From Candidatus Obscuribacterales bacterium (GTDB lineage Bacteria > Cyanobacteriota > Vampirovibrionia > Obscuribacterales > Obscuribacteraceae), in NCBI GenBank assembly GCA_019750335.1, contig JAIEOQ010000006.1, positions 1 to 64,000 of the forward strand: a DNA stretch of 64,000 bases, in the 5' to 3' direction. The position numbers and the translations under genes are program-made. Position 1 is the stretch's first letter. The number at the start of each line of letters is the position of its first letter. The notes under the pieces were generated by a model, which made no database searches, was not told the origin of the DNA, and saw only the letters and a list, made by a program, of their open reading frames with translations. Shown piece after piece: positions 26,028 through 34,084 of this stretch.

Positions 26028-26959
26028 GATTCTTGAAAAAGGCAGCTCTCTTTCTCCTTGTCGCCGGCTTGCTCGGCGGCGGGACTTGGGCTGGAGCTTG
26101 GTATCTTCATGAGCGCTGGTATGTTTTTGCTGAAACCGAGAAGGACGAACCGCAAGCGAAAGTTGTAATCGAGCGCGACTACGCTTATCGTACAGGCGAT
26201 CTAATCCCGGTTTCGATCCGTCTCAAGCACAAGCCCGGTGTCAACATCGACAGTAGCGCATTTGTCATTAACGGTGATTTTGAAATCGCCGAAATAAAAC
26301 CGCTTGTGCGTAAAGAGATGGAGGACGGCTCCGTTTGTTATAAGCAAGACCTGGTTTTGCAAAGCTTTTCCTTGGAATGGCGCCTGAAAGCCACCGCTGA
26401 AGTCAGTTGGTGGCTGAAAGACTCGGAAGAGGTCCAAGAGCTGAAAGTGGAAATCGGACCTTTTTCGCGCGGGCATACTTGGGACGGGCGTGAACAGCTG
26501 CAAGAAGGCAACAGCAAGAAGCTTACGCCTTGGGTACATCTGAGCAAAAGTTGTGGACAGCTTTTAGGCAGCGCTTTGATTGTTGCTTATCTTGCCCTTT
26601 TGACTTGGCGCCTTTACTGGGAGAGCTGGACTTATCGCAACCCGGGCATTGCCATGTTGCGTAAGCTCGATGCCGTTTTGACCAAGATCAACGGTGGTGA
26701 TCTCGATCGTGAAAATTACCGGGTCGTCGACGCCATGATTCGCTCGTTCTTCGGTGTGGAGGCTGCGTTGCCTTCACAAGTCCATCCCATTGTCTCGGAT
26801 AAGTTGACTTGTGCCGACGAATTGCGCGAATGTCTGGAATTAGGACAAACAGCGCTTTACAGCACAAGTCAACTGACTGCGGAACAGAATTCACGCCTGA
26901 CTGTTTTGGCGCGCCAGCTCTGCAAAACTGCTTTTGAACCGCAAAAACAAACTAACTGA
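26024..26959 (+). CDS. two-helix membrane protein of the VWA operon (BatD-like position)
   Basis: 311 residues, start overlapping the BatB-like stop (ATGA). An N-terminal membrane helix (about 7-26), a roughly 130-residue beta-rich outer domain (SIRLKHKPGVNID... through WWLKDSEEV), a second membrane helix (about 180-200), and a helical cytoplasmic tail of about 110 residues. BatD proteins hold the analogous position in Bat operons, but this is much shorter and no sequence match was recognised. Proposed role: accessory subunit of the VWA complex. Confidence 0.6.
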   Translation: MRFLKKAALFLLVAGLLGGGTWAGAWYLHERWYVFAETEKDEPQAKVVIERDYAYRTGDLIPVSIRLKHKPGVNIDSSAFVINGDFEIAEIKPLVRKEMEDGSVCYKQDLVLQSFSLEWRLKATAEVSWWLKDSEEVQELKVEIGPFSRGHTWDGREQLQEGNSKKLTPWVHLSKSCGQLLGSALIVAYLALLTWRLYWESWTYRNPGIAMLRKLDAVLTKINGGDLDRENYRVVDAMIRSFFGVEAALPSQVHPIVSDKLTCADELRECLELGQTALYSTSQLTAEQNSRLTVLARQLCKTAFEPQKQTN

Positions 26960-26969
26960 AAGGGACTTT

Positions 26970-27314
26970 ATGCTCCTCATTCGTCAATTCGTTCGCAATC
27001 TGATTAGCTCTGTTTTGTTTGCTCTTGTCCTCAGTTTGATTCTCGGCGTTGTTGCTTTCTGCGGGGCTGGGCTCGTTGGACTGGTTTTGGGACAATCTCT
27101 GGCTTTGTCGAGTGCCAAAGTCGGTTGCTGCCTGGGAATGCTCTTGGGAGTCTATGTTGGATTCTTCGAGCAACGTAGTTGCTCGGTAATTGATCAAATT
27201 TACGGCTTTATCGATGAGGCAATCGAGGTTGTTTTCGGCGGGCATCGTCCTGAGCTTGGTCTGCTTGTTTTTTACATTTGCTTCTGCATTGTTGTTGGAC
27301 GCTGGCTCTTTTAG
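26970..27314 (+). CDS. glycine-rich small membrane protein, copy 1
   Basis: 114 residues from ATG 26970 (GAAAGGGACTTT upstream). Two long hydrophobic segments rich in Gly and small residues (about 12-62, probably two helices packed by Gly), a short polar loop, and a C-terminal helix ending GRWLF. The next gene has the same layout and ending. Such Gly-rich helical pairs resemble glycine-zipper proteins. Function unknown; co-transcribed with the VWA genes. Confidence 0.65.
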   Translation: MLLIRQFVRNLISSVLFALVLSLILGVVAFCGAGLVGLVLGQSLALSSAKVGCCLGMLLGVYVGFFEQRSCSVIDQIYGFIDEAIEVVFGGHRPELGLLVFYICFCIVVGRWLF

Positions 27315-27340
27315 TAATACCTAATAGCCAAAGGGAGATC

Positions 27341-27667
27341 ATGACACTAATTATTCGCAAAGTTATTGTTTCGCTGATCACTGCTTTCTGCTTCGCTATG
27401 ATCTTCGGTATTGCTGTCTATATCGGTGCCGGCATTTTCGGTTGGTTGATCGGGCAAACCTTGGCATGGACTAGCGCTAAAGCTGGGGCGGGCATTGGAG
27501 CCGGCTTGGGTTTAGGCGTTGTTTGTTACAAGCGAGATCTCTCTGTGTCCTCGGAAATCAACTTTTTGATTGAAGATTTGAGTGGAATCTTTGGAGACAA
27601 GTACAACTTTATTACGTACTTGATTTTGGTCTCTCTCAGCATCATCCTCGGACGCTGGCTCTTTTAG
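27341..27667 (+). CDS. glycine-rich small membrane protein, copy 2
   Basis: 108 residues, AAGGGAGATC before ATG. Same plan as the previous gene: IRKVIVSLITAF start, Gly-rich helical pair (GAGIFGWLIGQTLAWTSAKA, compare GLVGLVLGQSLALSSAKV), polar loop, last helix ending GRWLF. A clear tandem duplicate. The conserved GQ-S-A-S/T-SAK-G segment and GRWLF end are the family signature. Confidence 0.65.
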   Translation: MTLIIRKVIVSLITAFCFAMIFGIAVYIGAGIFGWLIGQTLAWTSAKAGAGIGAGLGLGVVCYKRDLSVSSEINFLIEDLSGIFGDKYNFITYLILVSLSIILGRWLF

Positions 27668-27717
27668 TAACAGCGTTTCGTTATCAACATTTGAACTTTA
27701 ACCCATAAGGAAATGTT

Positions 27718-28686
27718 ATGGCGTACAAGACCGTAATCAATCCTCTGCTCTGCTTGCTTGTCCTTCTCGGATTTGGAGCTTCCCTGCCTCTTGTTGCCTC
27801 GGCAGAGGAACAATCTCCTCCGGCTGCCGACGTAAAGCTGCCGAGCACCGATGACATGCTGGCTGCTTTGGCTAAGCGTGGCGGTGTCGAAGATCTCGAC
27901 TTGCGCGGCAGCAAAGTCACCGATGCCGGCTTAGTGCATATCGGCGCCATGACCAAGCTGCAGATGCTTTATTTGGGCGAGACAGCGATTACTGACGAAG
28001 GACTTCGTCAGATTGGGTCGTTGCCCAATCTGCGGTTTTTGAGCTTGGCTAAAAGCAGCATTACTGATGCTGGTTTGGCCCATTTAGGCAAACTGCCGAC
28101 GCTCTATATTCTTGATTTGAGTGAGACCAAAGTCACTGATGCTGGTTTGGTTCATCTCAAGGATTTGCCTGTATTCAATGAACTGAAGGTCAATAAAACG
28201 GCTGTCACCGGCTCTGGTTTCCTTGATTTGAAGGGACTGTCGCGTTTTGCCCAAATCGAAGCTAATGGGGCGGCAATCAACGATAGCGGTATGGCTGCCT
28301 TGAAAGAACTGCCTCATCTGCAGTATCTGCAAATCGACGGCAATCCGCTCACGGACGCCGGCGTAGCTCAGCTTGTGGCCTGCAAAAAGCTGATACAGCT
28401 TTCTTTGGAGGATGCCAGTGTCACCGATAAAAGTTTGGAGTATTTAAGCGCGATTCCAACTTTGGAAATGCTCTATCTCGATGATGCCCAAATTACGTCT
28501 GATGGCTTGGTTCATTTGACCAAGTTGCCGAAGTTGCGCATTCTTCGGTTGACAAAAATGAGTGATGCGGCTGTGCCACACCTTTTGCAAATGCGTTCTC
28601 TTGAAGAGCTGACAATTGGCGAAAGCCAAATTTCAGCCGATGCTAAATCGCTCTTACAACAAAGCATTCGTAGCAGTTATTTCTAG
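27718..28686 (+). CDS. secreted leucine-rich-repeat protein
   Basis: 322 residues, AAGGAAATGTT before ATG. Signal peptide (about 1-30, VASAEEQ), then about ten LRRs of 23-25 residues with the consensus TDAGLxxLxxLxxLxxLxLxxT, e.g. ITDAGLAHLGKLPTLYILDL. This cysteine-poor TDAGL type is common in planctomycetes and some other environmental bacteria. LRR solenoids bind proteins. It ends the VWA operon, followed by a strong terminator. A related LRR protein is at 42956. Confidence 0.82.
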   Translation: MAYKTVINPLLCLLVLLGFGASLPLVASAEEQSPPAADVKLPSTDDMLAALAKRGGVEDLDLRGSKVTDAGLVHIGAMTKLQMLYLGETAITDEGLRQIGSLPNLRFLSLAKSSITDAGLAHLGKLPTLYILDLSETKVTDAGLVHLKDLPVFNELKVNKTAVTGSGFLDLKGLSRFAQIEANGAAINDSGMAALKELPHLQYLQIDGNPLTDAGVAQLVACKKLIQLSLEDASVTDKSLEYLSAIPTLEMLYLDDAQITSDGLVHLTKLPKLRILRLTKMSDAAVPHLLQMRSLEELTIGESQISADAKSLLQQSIRSSYF

Positions 28687-28709
28687 TTGATTGCTTGTTT
28701 GAGTTTGAT

Positions 28710-28752
28710 GTGGCGGCGATGTCTGATTTCGATGTCGCCGCCACTTTTTTTG
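28710..28752 (+). terminator. terminator of the VWA/LRR operon
   Basis: GTGGCGGCGA and TCGCCGCCAC form a 10-bp perfect GC-rich stem, followed by TTTTTTT. Confidence 0.92.
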
Positions 28753-28756
28753 ATTA

Positions 28757-28778
28757 TAATACTATATGAAATGGTAAA
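28757..28778 (+). repeat. AT-rich near-palindromic motif, copy 2
   Basis: TAATACTATATGAAATGGTA plus AA, just after the T-run of the plus-strand terminator and just before the minus-strand terminator at 28789. Matches the copies at 3589-3611 and 59128-59151. Confidence 0.45.
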
Positions 28779-28788
28779 AATAAGCAAT

Positions 28789-28832
28789 GAAAGAAAGGGT
28801 GAGGATACCGAAGTACAATCACCCTTTCTTTC
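28789..28832 (-). terminator. terminator of the small membrane protein genes
   Basis: GAAAGAAAGGGTGA and TCACCCTTTCTTTC form a 14-bp perfect stem with a 16-base loop, 22 bases beyond the stop codon on the minus strand, followed by ATTGCTTATTTTTACC. Confidence 0.8.
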
Positions 28833-28853
28833 AAGACAAAACCGAAAAGTTAT

Positions 28854-29000
28854 TTACCAGGGCGGACCGTTCATGGCGAAGAAGCCGATCACCCCGGCGA
28901 CTAATATGGAGGCGCAGAACAGTCCGATAAATGGATGTGCGGTGGCAAAAGCAACGCAAGTGCAAACGGTCAAACCAATTGCGCCGAATAAGAGACCCAT
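28854..29000 (-). CDS. 48-residue hydrophobic membrane protein A
   Basis: ATG (complement of 28998-29000) to TAA (28854-28856). One Gly/Ala-rich pair of hydrophobic segments containing the motif AHPFIGLFCASILVAGVIGFF, cut here: AHPFIGLFC then a Gly-ending helix. It is a paralogue of the next small gene (GHPFLGLFC). The RBS is weak, but the conserved pair and the flanking terminator support a real gene. Function unknown. Confidence 0.6.
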   Translation of the reverse strand: MGLLFGAIGLTVCTCVAFATAHPFIGLFCASILVAGVIGFFAMNGPPW

Positions 29001-29032
29001 GGAATACTCTACTTTCTGGTTTTAAAAGCTAT

Positions 29033-29203
29033 TTACTGGGACGGACTTTTCTTGCCAAAAAAACCGATCGAGCCAGCAATCAAGCCGGAGATGCAAAACA
29101 AGCCAAGGAAGGGATGACCGGTAGCAAAAGCAGTACCGATGCAGGCGACTAGGCTGATAGCCCAAATGGCCCAAAACAGATTGCGCATGGTGGGATTAAG
29201 CAT
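29033..29203 (-). CDS. 56-residue hydrophobic membrane protein B
   Basis: ATG at 29203 to TAA at 29033 on the minus strand. Two hydrophobic helices (about 9-27 and 30-48) joined by GHPFLGLFC, with basic tail GKKSPSQ. Same GHPF-GLFC hinge as protein A 33 bases downstream, so a tandem duplicate. No family known. Confidence 0.6.
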   Translation of the reverse strand: MLNPTMRNLFWAIWAISLVACIGTAFATGHPFLGLFCISGLIAGSIGFFGKKSPSQ

Positions 29204-29252
29204 GGTTATTTTTCAGCTTGTTTCCAAGGCTGGTTATAAAAAGTGGGTGTTA

Positions 29253-29302
29253 AAAAGGTAAAAAAGCGGAAGGGATGAGTTGATGTTACTCACCCCTTCC
29301 GC
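29253..29302 (-). terminator. terminator of the 61-residue membrane protein gene
   Basis: GCGGAAGGGATGAGT (29266-29280) pairs with ACTCACCCCTTCCGC (29288-29302) with one mismatch; the minus-strand transcript then reads a run of T (complement of 29253-29265). Confidence 0.85.
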
Positions 29303-29333
29303 GCGGAATTTTGATGCGTGCAGCGAAGGCTTG

Positions 29334-29519
29334 TTAACTGGTGCGCGTTTTTTCGGCGTACCAGCAAGCAGCGATGGTGCCACCCCAGCAGAGGACGCCG
29401 ACCACGGTCTTGCCGACGCTAGGAGCGTCGAGCGAGCACATGATACTGGCGAAAGTGCCGAGGTACAAAGCTGTCGCGGCAATGCAGATTGCTGCATGTT
29501 TAGTCATGGCTACAATCAT
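29334..29519 (-). CDS. 61-residue two-helix membrane protein
   Basis: Start taken at ATG 29519 (AAAGAA upstream); ATG 29507 is an alternative four codons in. Two hydrophobic helices (about 8-27 and 38-52) with a short loop and a basic end (AEKTRTS). Flanked on both sides by perfect hairpins, so it is probably its own unit. It belongs to a run of small membrane genes before the large membrane protein. No function can be assigned. Confidence 0.55.
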   Translation of the reverse strand: MIVAMTKHAAICIAATALYLGTFASIMCSLDAPSVGKTVVGVLCWGGTIAACWYAEKTRTS

Positions 29520-29551
29520 TTCTTTCGAAAAGCCTTTCTGTGAACACCTTA

Positions 29552-29585
29552 AGAAGAGAGGTTTGCACGAGCAAACCTCTCTTCT
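29552..29585 (-). terminator. perfect hairpin downstream of the large membrane protein gene
   Basis: AGAAGAGAGGTTTGC and GCAAACCTCTCTTCT, a 15-bp perfect stem with an ACGA loop. It lies 46 bases after the stop at 29631 on the minus strand. T-run absent. Confidence 0.7.
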
Positions 29586-29630
29586 TTCAGGCATAGTTAA
29601 CCGCTCCTTGCAGGGAGCGAGCGCTGGCGC

Positions 29631-31547
29631 TTAGTCCTTGTCGTCCGCCGGCGTGCGCGGTTGCGCCATGAAGGCGCGAATTTCGTCGCCGGTCATCATC
29701 TTGTGTGCCTTTTTCGACTTGCAGTCGACCAGCACGCTGAAGATGTAAGCCCGGTTGTTCGGCTCATTGGGCTTGTTGGCGACGATGGTGATCAACTCGT
29801 ACTGACCGCGAGGACCGTTAAGCACCCGCGGTTCGGCTGAGTCACGCAAGGACCAGTCCGCCGAAGGATCGGCGTTCCGAACCTGCTGTACGCATTGGGA
29901 AGCCGTGTTCAAGGGCAGATCTTTCGGTACCGGCCAGGCGCGAATCTTGCCCGTGCTAGCATCGAACCACATGTACTCGACCGCAGCATATTGATTCACG
30001 CCCAAAGGCTCGAATTCAATCACGCCTTGCAAACCCCAGCCTTCCCAGTTGGTGTTGTAGGGAGGGCGGTTAGCCTTAAAGTCGTCGCTATGCGCACGAG
30101 CGACTTCGAGCATGCCGGTTTGTCCGACCCAGGTGGTCCAGAAGCCTTCGCGCCACATGCCGTATGCATTGGCGTACTGCAACTGCAAACCTTCCGGATA
30201 GAACGCGGCGCCAGGAAACAACTTGTCGGCTTCTTCGACCGAATAGTCGGTGATTACACCTTCCTGATCGATAGCCATGACGCCGGCCATGTACGGAATC
30301 ATCGTGCCGGTCCAAGTCGGGCGGCGCGATACGTACGAAAGCAGAGTTACCCAACTGCCATCTTTCTGCTGGTAACAGGCGTATTCAGCCACTTCCGAAA
30401 GCGGATGGCGCGCGGCAAAAGCAGCTTTGCTAATCCAGCTCGCGTTGCCGTAGCGGAAGCCCGAGTTGGGGGTTTCTTCCGGATGCGATTTGCCGCTGTC
30501 GGCGTCGATGGTGAGCACGTTCGGCACCGAACCGAGGATTCGTCCTTCCAAGCGCAGGTCATGAACCGGCGACTGCCAAACCATCTTGCCGTCTTCGCGC
30601 AATTGGATGTGCGGAAGATCGATGGTGGAATTGGTGTCGCGGTTCAAGCTCTGAATGTAGGACGAAGCCGTGTTCTGGGTGACGATGCGATCATTCTTTG
30701 AATACGGCATCGCCTGCACGTATTCGACGTCCATCGAGTAGCGCATCATCAAGGCCACGAAACGTTCGTGGGTCGAGGAGAATACGCTGAAGGGCACGAC
30801 GAACCAGAGCGCCGACATGCCGAACACTTTCAGTTCGGCTTTGAACCAGTTCTGGTTGTCGGTGCGTGCCGCACGCAACGTGAGCACGAAGACGAGCAGG
30901 CTGAACGCGCCGGCGACGCAGATGGCCATGATCGGATACAGATACTGCATGGCGCCGGTATCGTTCATGCCGGCTTTCAGGAACACGCAGATCGGTAGCA
31001 CCGACCAAAGAGCACCGTTAGCCGCCGAGAGGAAGAGCGCCAACCAGTTTTCACGCTGGTATGAAGATCGCAGATAACGGTAACCGAGATACAAGGCGAG
31101 AAGCCCGATCACGGTCGCCGGCATTACAGCCCAAGCTTTCAGTGTGACGACATGCAGCGCCGGAATCAGGAAGCGGAACGCCACCTGGATGTAGCCGACG
31201 TAAAGGGCGAAGCCCGCCAGAACGGCGAACAAGCCGATTGCGAAGTTATGGCGACGCGTGCCGACATAACCCAGGTAGAGACCGGCCAGTGCGGCGCAAA
31301 CAGGGGCGGTCAACGGCTGGAACGCCGGGGTCAAAAGCACGGCGGCATGGTAGCTCACTTTCAAGCCGCCCTTGACGCCGAAGGTCGTCAGGGCCAAAAG
31401 AACCGCCGGAGCGGTAAGCGACCAGGCCGGAATCAAGTGGAGGTTGACCACCACGGCGACGGCGAGCAACGCGAGAATCGACAACGCTTGCGGCCAGCCG
31501 CCGAAGCGGATACCGGTGCGCTGAACCAGAGCATTGAGGTTAGGCAT
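29631..31547 (-). CDS. large polytopic membrane protein with extracytoplasmic domain, Ter island
   Basis: 638 residues. About eight membrane helices occupy residues 20-265 (e.g. AVVVNLHLIPAWS, GLLALYLGYRYL, FGMSALWFVVPFS), then a roughly 370-residue hydrophilic domain that should lie outside the cytoplasm, with many Trp and Tyr residues. No catalytic signature or named family recognised. Codons are GC-rich like the Ter genes next to it, unlike the genes before 28.7 kb. It is the first large gene beyond TerC in the same orientation, so it may belong to the stress membrane complex (inference). Confidence 0.65.
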   Translation of the reverse strand: MPNLNALVQRTGIRFGGWPQALSILALLAVAVVVNLHLIPAWSLTAPAVLLALTTFGVKGGLKVSYHAAVLLTPAFQPLTAPVCAALAGLYLGYVGTRRHNFAIGLFAVLAGFALYVGYIQVAFRFLIPALHVVTLKAWAVMPATVIGLLALYLGYRYLRSSYQRENWLALFLSAANGALWSVLPICVFLKAGMNDTGAMQYLYPIMAICVAGAFSLLVFVLTLRAARTDNQNWFKAELKVFGMSALWFVVPFSVFSSTHERFVALMMRYSMDVEYVQAMPYSKNDRIVTQNTASSYIQSLNRDTNSTIDLPHIQLREDGKMVWQSPVHDLRLEGRILGSVPNVLTIDADSGKSHPEETPNSGFRYGNASWISKAAFAARHPLSEVAEYACYQQKDGSWVTLLSYVSRRPTWTGTMIPYMAGVMAIDQEGVITDYSVEEADKLFPGAAFYPEGLQLQYANAYGMWREGFWTTWVGQTGMLEVARAHSDDFKANRPPYNTNWEGWGLQGVIEFEPLGVNQYAAVEYMWFDASTGKIRAWPVPKDLPLNTASQCVQQVRNADPSADWSLRDSAEPRVLNGPRGQYELITIVANKPNEPNNRAYIFSVLVDCKSKKAHKMMTGDEIRAFMAQPRTPADDKD

Positions 31548-31601
31548 TGTTCAAGCACTCCTAAGAGTTTTTGCGAATTGAATTGTTTGTCAGACGTGAG
31601 G

Positions 31602-31868
31602 CTAAAGAAGATTCAGTAGGTGCGAAGCCGCCCAAACATACGCGATATAAAGAACGAAGCTGATGGCTAAGTTTGTCATCCCGCTGAAAAAGTTCAGGCG
31701 CCGGTTGTAGCTGTAGGCGAAGCTCAGGTAGTACACGGCAAACATGCCGACACAGGCTGATGCCAGGGCCAGAGGATTGGGTGCGAGTGGCGTGAAGAGC
31801 ACGACGAACCAAGCAAAAGCCCACAGTAAATTGTCGCGATTAACGACACTGACGTTGAGATTGAACAT
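31602..31868 (-). CDS. 88-residue membrane protein, Ter island
   Basis: ATG 31868, reading into a protein with three hydrophobic segments (about 14-30, 32-50, 62-84). The sequence starts MFNLNVSVVNRDNLLW. Fifty-four bases upstream of the large membrane protein and same strand, so likely one operon. No family recognised; possibly a small subunit of the large membrane protein. Confidence 0.65.
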   Translation of the reverse strand: MFNLNVSVVNRDNLLWAFAWFVVLFTPLAPNPLALASACVGMFAVYYLSFAYSYNRRLNFFSGMTNLAISFVLYIAYVWAASHLLNLL

Positions 31869-31931
31869 CCTTCGAACTTTCTAGAAAAATCAAGTCTCGA
31901 AACACATCAACGCGAAAAGCGGAGGCTTGGT

Positions 31932-32090
31932 CTAGCCGCGCAACTTGCTTCGGAGCAGGGCGACGGCAATCACACCGGCGCCGATGCCGACAAAGGGCCA
32001 CAACAGAAGACCGAAAATCTTGACGGCGACGATACCGGCAACGGCGACAACGCCGAGGGTAACGCCGAGACGGACTGCGAGACTGCGCAT
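31932..32090 (-). CDS. 52-residue small membrane protein, Ter island
   Basis: ATG 32090 to TAG 31932 on the minus strand: MRSLAVRLGVTLGVVAVAGI and on, two Val/Gly/Ala-rich helices joined at about residue 30 by WPF, and a basic tail LRSKLRG. Codon usage is as GC-rich as in the Ter genes. The RBS is weak. The conserved plan of short helix pairs between TerC and the large membrane protein supports a real gene. Confidence 0.55.
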   Translation of the reverse strand: MRSLAVRLGVTLGVVAVAGIVAVKIFGLLLWPFVGIGAGVIAVALLRSKLRG

Positions 32091-32125
32091 GGGAGTTCTT
32101 TCTTGTTGTTGGAGTTGTTTGTGAG

Positions 32126-32163
32126 AATAGAGGAAGGCGGGGTGTTAGCCGCCTTCCTCTATT
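32126..32163 (-). terminator. hairpin downstream of terC
   Basis: AATAGAGGAAGGCGG and CCGCCTTCCTCTATT, a 15-bp perfect stem with an 8-base loop, between the terC stop (32198) and the next minus gene. Confidence 0.75.
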
Positions 32164-32197
32164 TGCTAACGCGGAAAGACGTAACGAACGAAACAGC

Positions 32198-33262
32198 TTA
32201 CTTGTGGGCGTCGCCGTTCTTCGGTTCGTCTTCTTCCTTCGCCGGCCAAATGACCGAGAGGAGGCACGAGCCGACGAGGAGCGTCATGATGATGCCCAGC
32301 GACCAGAACTTGTCGATGTGCGAGTACGCATGCAGGTCGAGATGGGTGCCGGCCTTGGCCGCGACCCAAGTGATCGTGGCGACGGCGTAAGGCAGAACCA
32401 TCTTGAAGCCGACGAACATGAGAATGAGGCACATGCCCTTCTGCAAGTAGCAGAACATCTTGTTCACCGCCGCCAAGACGAAGTACATGGCTCGCAAGCC
32501 GAGAATCGCCATGACGTTGGAGGTGATCAAAATGAACGGATCGCGCGAGATGCCGATGATCGCCGGGATGCTGTCCACGGCGAAGATGACGTCGGTCATT
32601 TCGACGATCAAGAGCACGATGAAGAGTGGCGTGGCGACGCGCTTGAGCACGCCGTTGCTGTCGGCTTCACGAACGAAGAACTTCGGACCGTGGTCCTTGT
32701 CCGTCACGCGGAAGTTACGCTTGAACCAGCGAATGACAGCATTGTCGGCGAAGTCCTTCTCTTCATCACCGTCTTCCTGACCCCACATGATGAAGCCCTT
32801 GTAGGCAAGGAAGCCGCCGAAGATCGGCATCAGGATCCAGTCGAAGAGCGAGAGCAGCGCCGTGCCGCCGGCGATGAACACGCCGCGGATGAGGAAGGCG
32901 CCGACGATGCCCCAGAAGAGCACGCGGTGTTGGTACTCACCCTTCACGCCGAAGAAGGTGAAGATGGCGAGGAAGACGAATAGGTTGTCGACGGATAGCG
33001 ATTTCTCGATCACGTAACACGTGAAGAAGTCGACCGCTTTGTCCGCGCCGTGGTGCCAGTAGATCAAGCCGTTGAGACCCATCGAGACGGCGACCCAGAC
33101 CACCGACCAGATGGCGGCTTCTTTCAGACCGACGGCGTGCTGCTTCTTGTGAAAGACGCCGAGGTCGAGAGCCAACATGCCGAACACGAAGGCGAAAAAG
33201 ACGCCCCATTCCCAAGTCGAGACTTGAACCAAGCTGTCAGCGGTGGTAGCGAGCAAGTGCAT
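32198..33262 (-). CDS. terC: TerC family integral membrane protein
   Basis: 354 residues from ATG 33262 (AGGA eight bases upstream; the longer frame to 33349 lacks an RBS). About nine membrane helices. The conserved acidic TerC motifs are present: EKSLSVDNLFVF at 86-97 and EMTDVIFAVDSIPA at 221-234, thought to bind metal ions within the membrane. TerC proteins are linked to tellurite resistance and manganese export/homeostasis, and nucleate Ter complexes with TerB. A long hydrophilic loop (about 161-208) separates the two halves. Neighbour of terB, as usual. Confidence 0.93.
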   Translation of the reverse strand: MHLLATTADSLVQVSTWEWGVFFAFVFGMLALDLGVFHKKQHAVGLKEAAIWSVVWVAVSMGLNGLIYWHHGADKAVDFFTCYVIEKSLSVDNLFVFLAIFTFFGVKGEYQHRVLFWGIVGAFLIRGVFIAGGTALLSLFDWILMPIFGGFLAYKGFIMWGQEDGDEEKDFADNAVIRWFKRNFRVTDKDHGPKFFVREADSNGVLKRVATPLFIVLLIVEMTDVIFAVDSIPAIIGISRDPFILITSNVMAILGLRAMYFVLAAVNKMFCYLQKGMCLILMFVGFKMVLPYAVATITWVAAKAGTHLDLHAYSHIDKFWSLGIIMTLLVGSCLLSVIWPAKEEDEPKNGDAHK

Positions 33263-33359
33263 GGTGATTTTTCCTGTACGGAGAAAGGTTGAGAGCGCCG
33301 ACATCAACAAGTGCGGCGCGGTCAATGCAATGCGAGAAAACAGAAGCAAGTCGATACAT

Positions 33360-33397
33360 AAGAAAGGAAGGGTTGCCTACGCAACCCTTCCTTTCTT
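33360..33397 (-). terminator. hairpin downstream of terB
   Basis: AAGAAAGGAAGGGTTGC and GCAACCCTTCCTTTCTT, a 17-bp perfect stem with a 4-base loop, between the terB stop (33446) and terC start. Confidence 0.8.
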
Positions 33398-33445
33398 CAA
33401 ATTCAAATCATTCAGCCAAATTGCAAACGAACGCCGGTGCCGTGC

Positions 33446-33889
33446 TTACGAGGGCAGGTACGGGGTCGGGTCGACGCCGAGGACGGCGCAGACTTCCTTG
33501 AGAACCTTCTTCTCGCTCTCCTCGAAGGTGCCGTCGGCGTTGGCGATCATCAGGCAGATCTGCACCGCGGCGGCGCAGAGTTCGGCTTTGCCCTTGATGC
33601 CGGAGATGGCGCGGTCGGCGGCGACCTTGCCGATCGGGCTCTTGTTGAGGGCGTCGGCGTGCTTTTCGAAGATGCCGTAGAGCGCCGTCGGGTCGTAGGC
33701 GGCCAATTCCGGGATGCCGCCGATCACGTCGGCCACGGCTTGCTTTTCGCCATCGTCGATCTTGCCGTTGGCCGCGGCCATTCGCGCGCACATGGCCATG
33801 GTCGCTTCCTTGAACGCCGCGTTCTTGAACTGGGCCCAGTTGTTGGAAGCCTTCGCCTTGAGATCGTTGAACCAGGTGGAGAATGACAT
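33446..33889 (-). CDS. terB: TerB-family tellurite resistance protein
   Basis: 147 residues. Start MSFSTWFNDLKAKASNNWAQ, then an all-helical protein with the acidic TerB signature: AAANGKIDDGEKQAVADVI (about 38-56) and IANADGTFEESEKKVLKEV (about 113-131). These paired D/E clusters bind metal in TerB of Klebsiella. TerB associates with TerC at the membrane and links it to TerD proteins. Monocistronic appearance, hairpin on its 3' side. Confidence 0.92.
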   Translation of the reverse strand: MSFSTWFNDLKAKASNNWAQFKNAAFKEATMAMCARMAAANGKIDDGEKQAVADVIGGIPELAAYDPTALYGIFEKHADALNKSPIGKVAADRAISGIKGKAELCAAAVQICLMIANADGTFEESEKKVLKEVCAVLGVDPTPYLPS

Positions 33890-34011
33890 GGTGAGAGTTC
33901 CTTATTTGTTTGCGTTGCCGGGGCGACAGAAAAGGTCGCCACCAGCCAGTCGGAGAAAGCACCTTTAATAGGACCGGTGCCCTGAGGTCCGAAATGCGGA
34001 CACAAACCGCT

Positions 34012-34043
34012 GCCAGGGCGGAATTAAGTTATCCCGCCCTGGC
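34012..34043 (-). terminator. hairpin downstream of the VWA gene
   Basis: GCCAGGGCGG and CCGCCCTGGC, a 10-bp perfect stem around a 12-base loop, between the VWA stop (34085) and terB. Confidence 0.75.
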
Positions 34044-34084
34044 GCCAATCACGTTGAATTTAGGAACTAACGGAAAACGCGTGC

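Noticed and set aside
29895-30701. 268-residue plus-strand ORF inside the large membrane protein gene
   Set aside because: Antisense to a longer gene with coherent membrane topology; Arg/His-rich and without motif.
32204-32983. 259-residue plus-strand ORF opposite terC
   Set aside because: Antisense to a well-supported TerC gene; composition is an artefact of the reverse complement.
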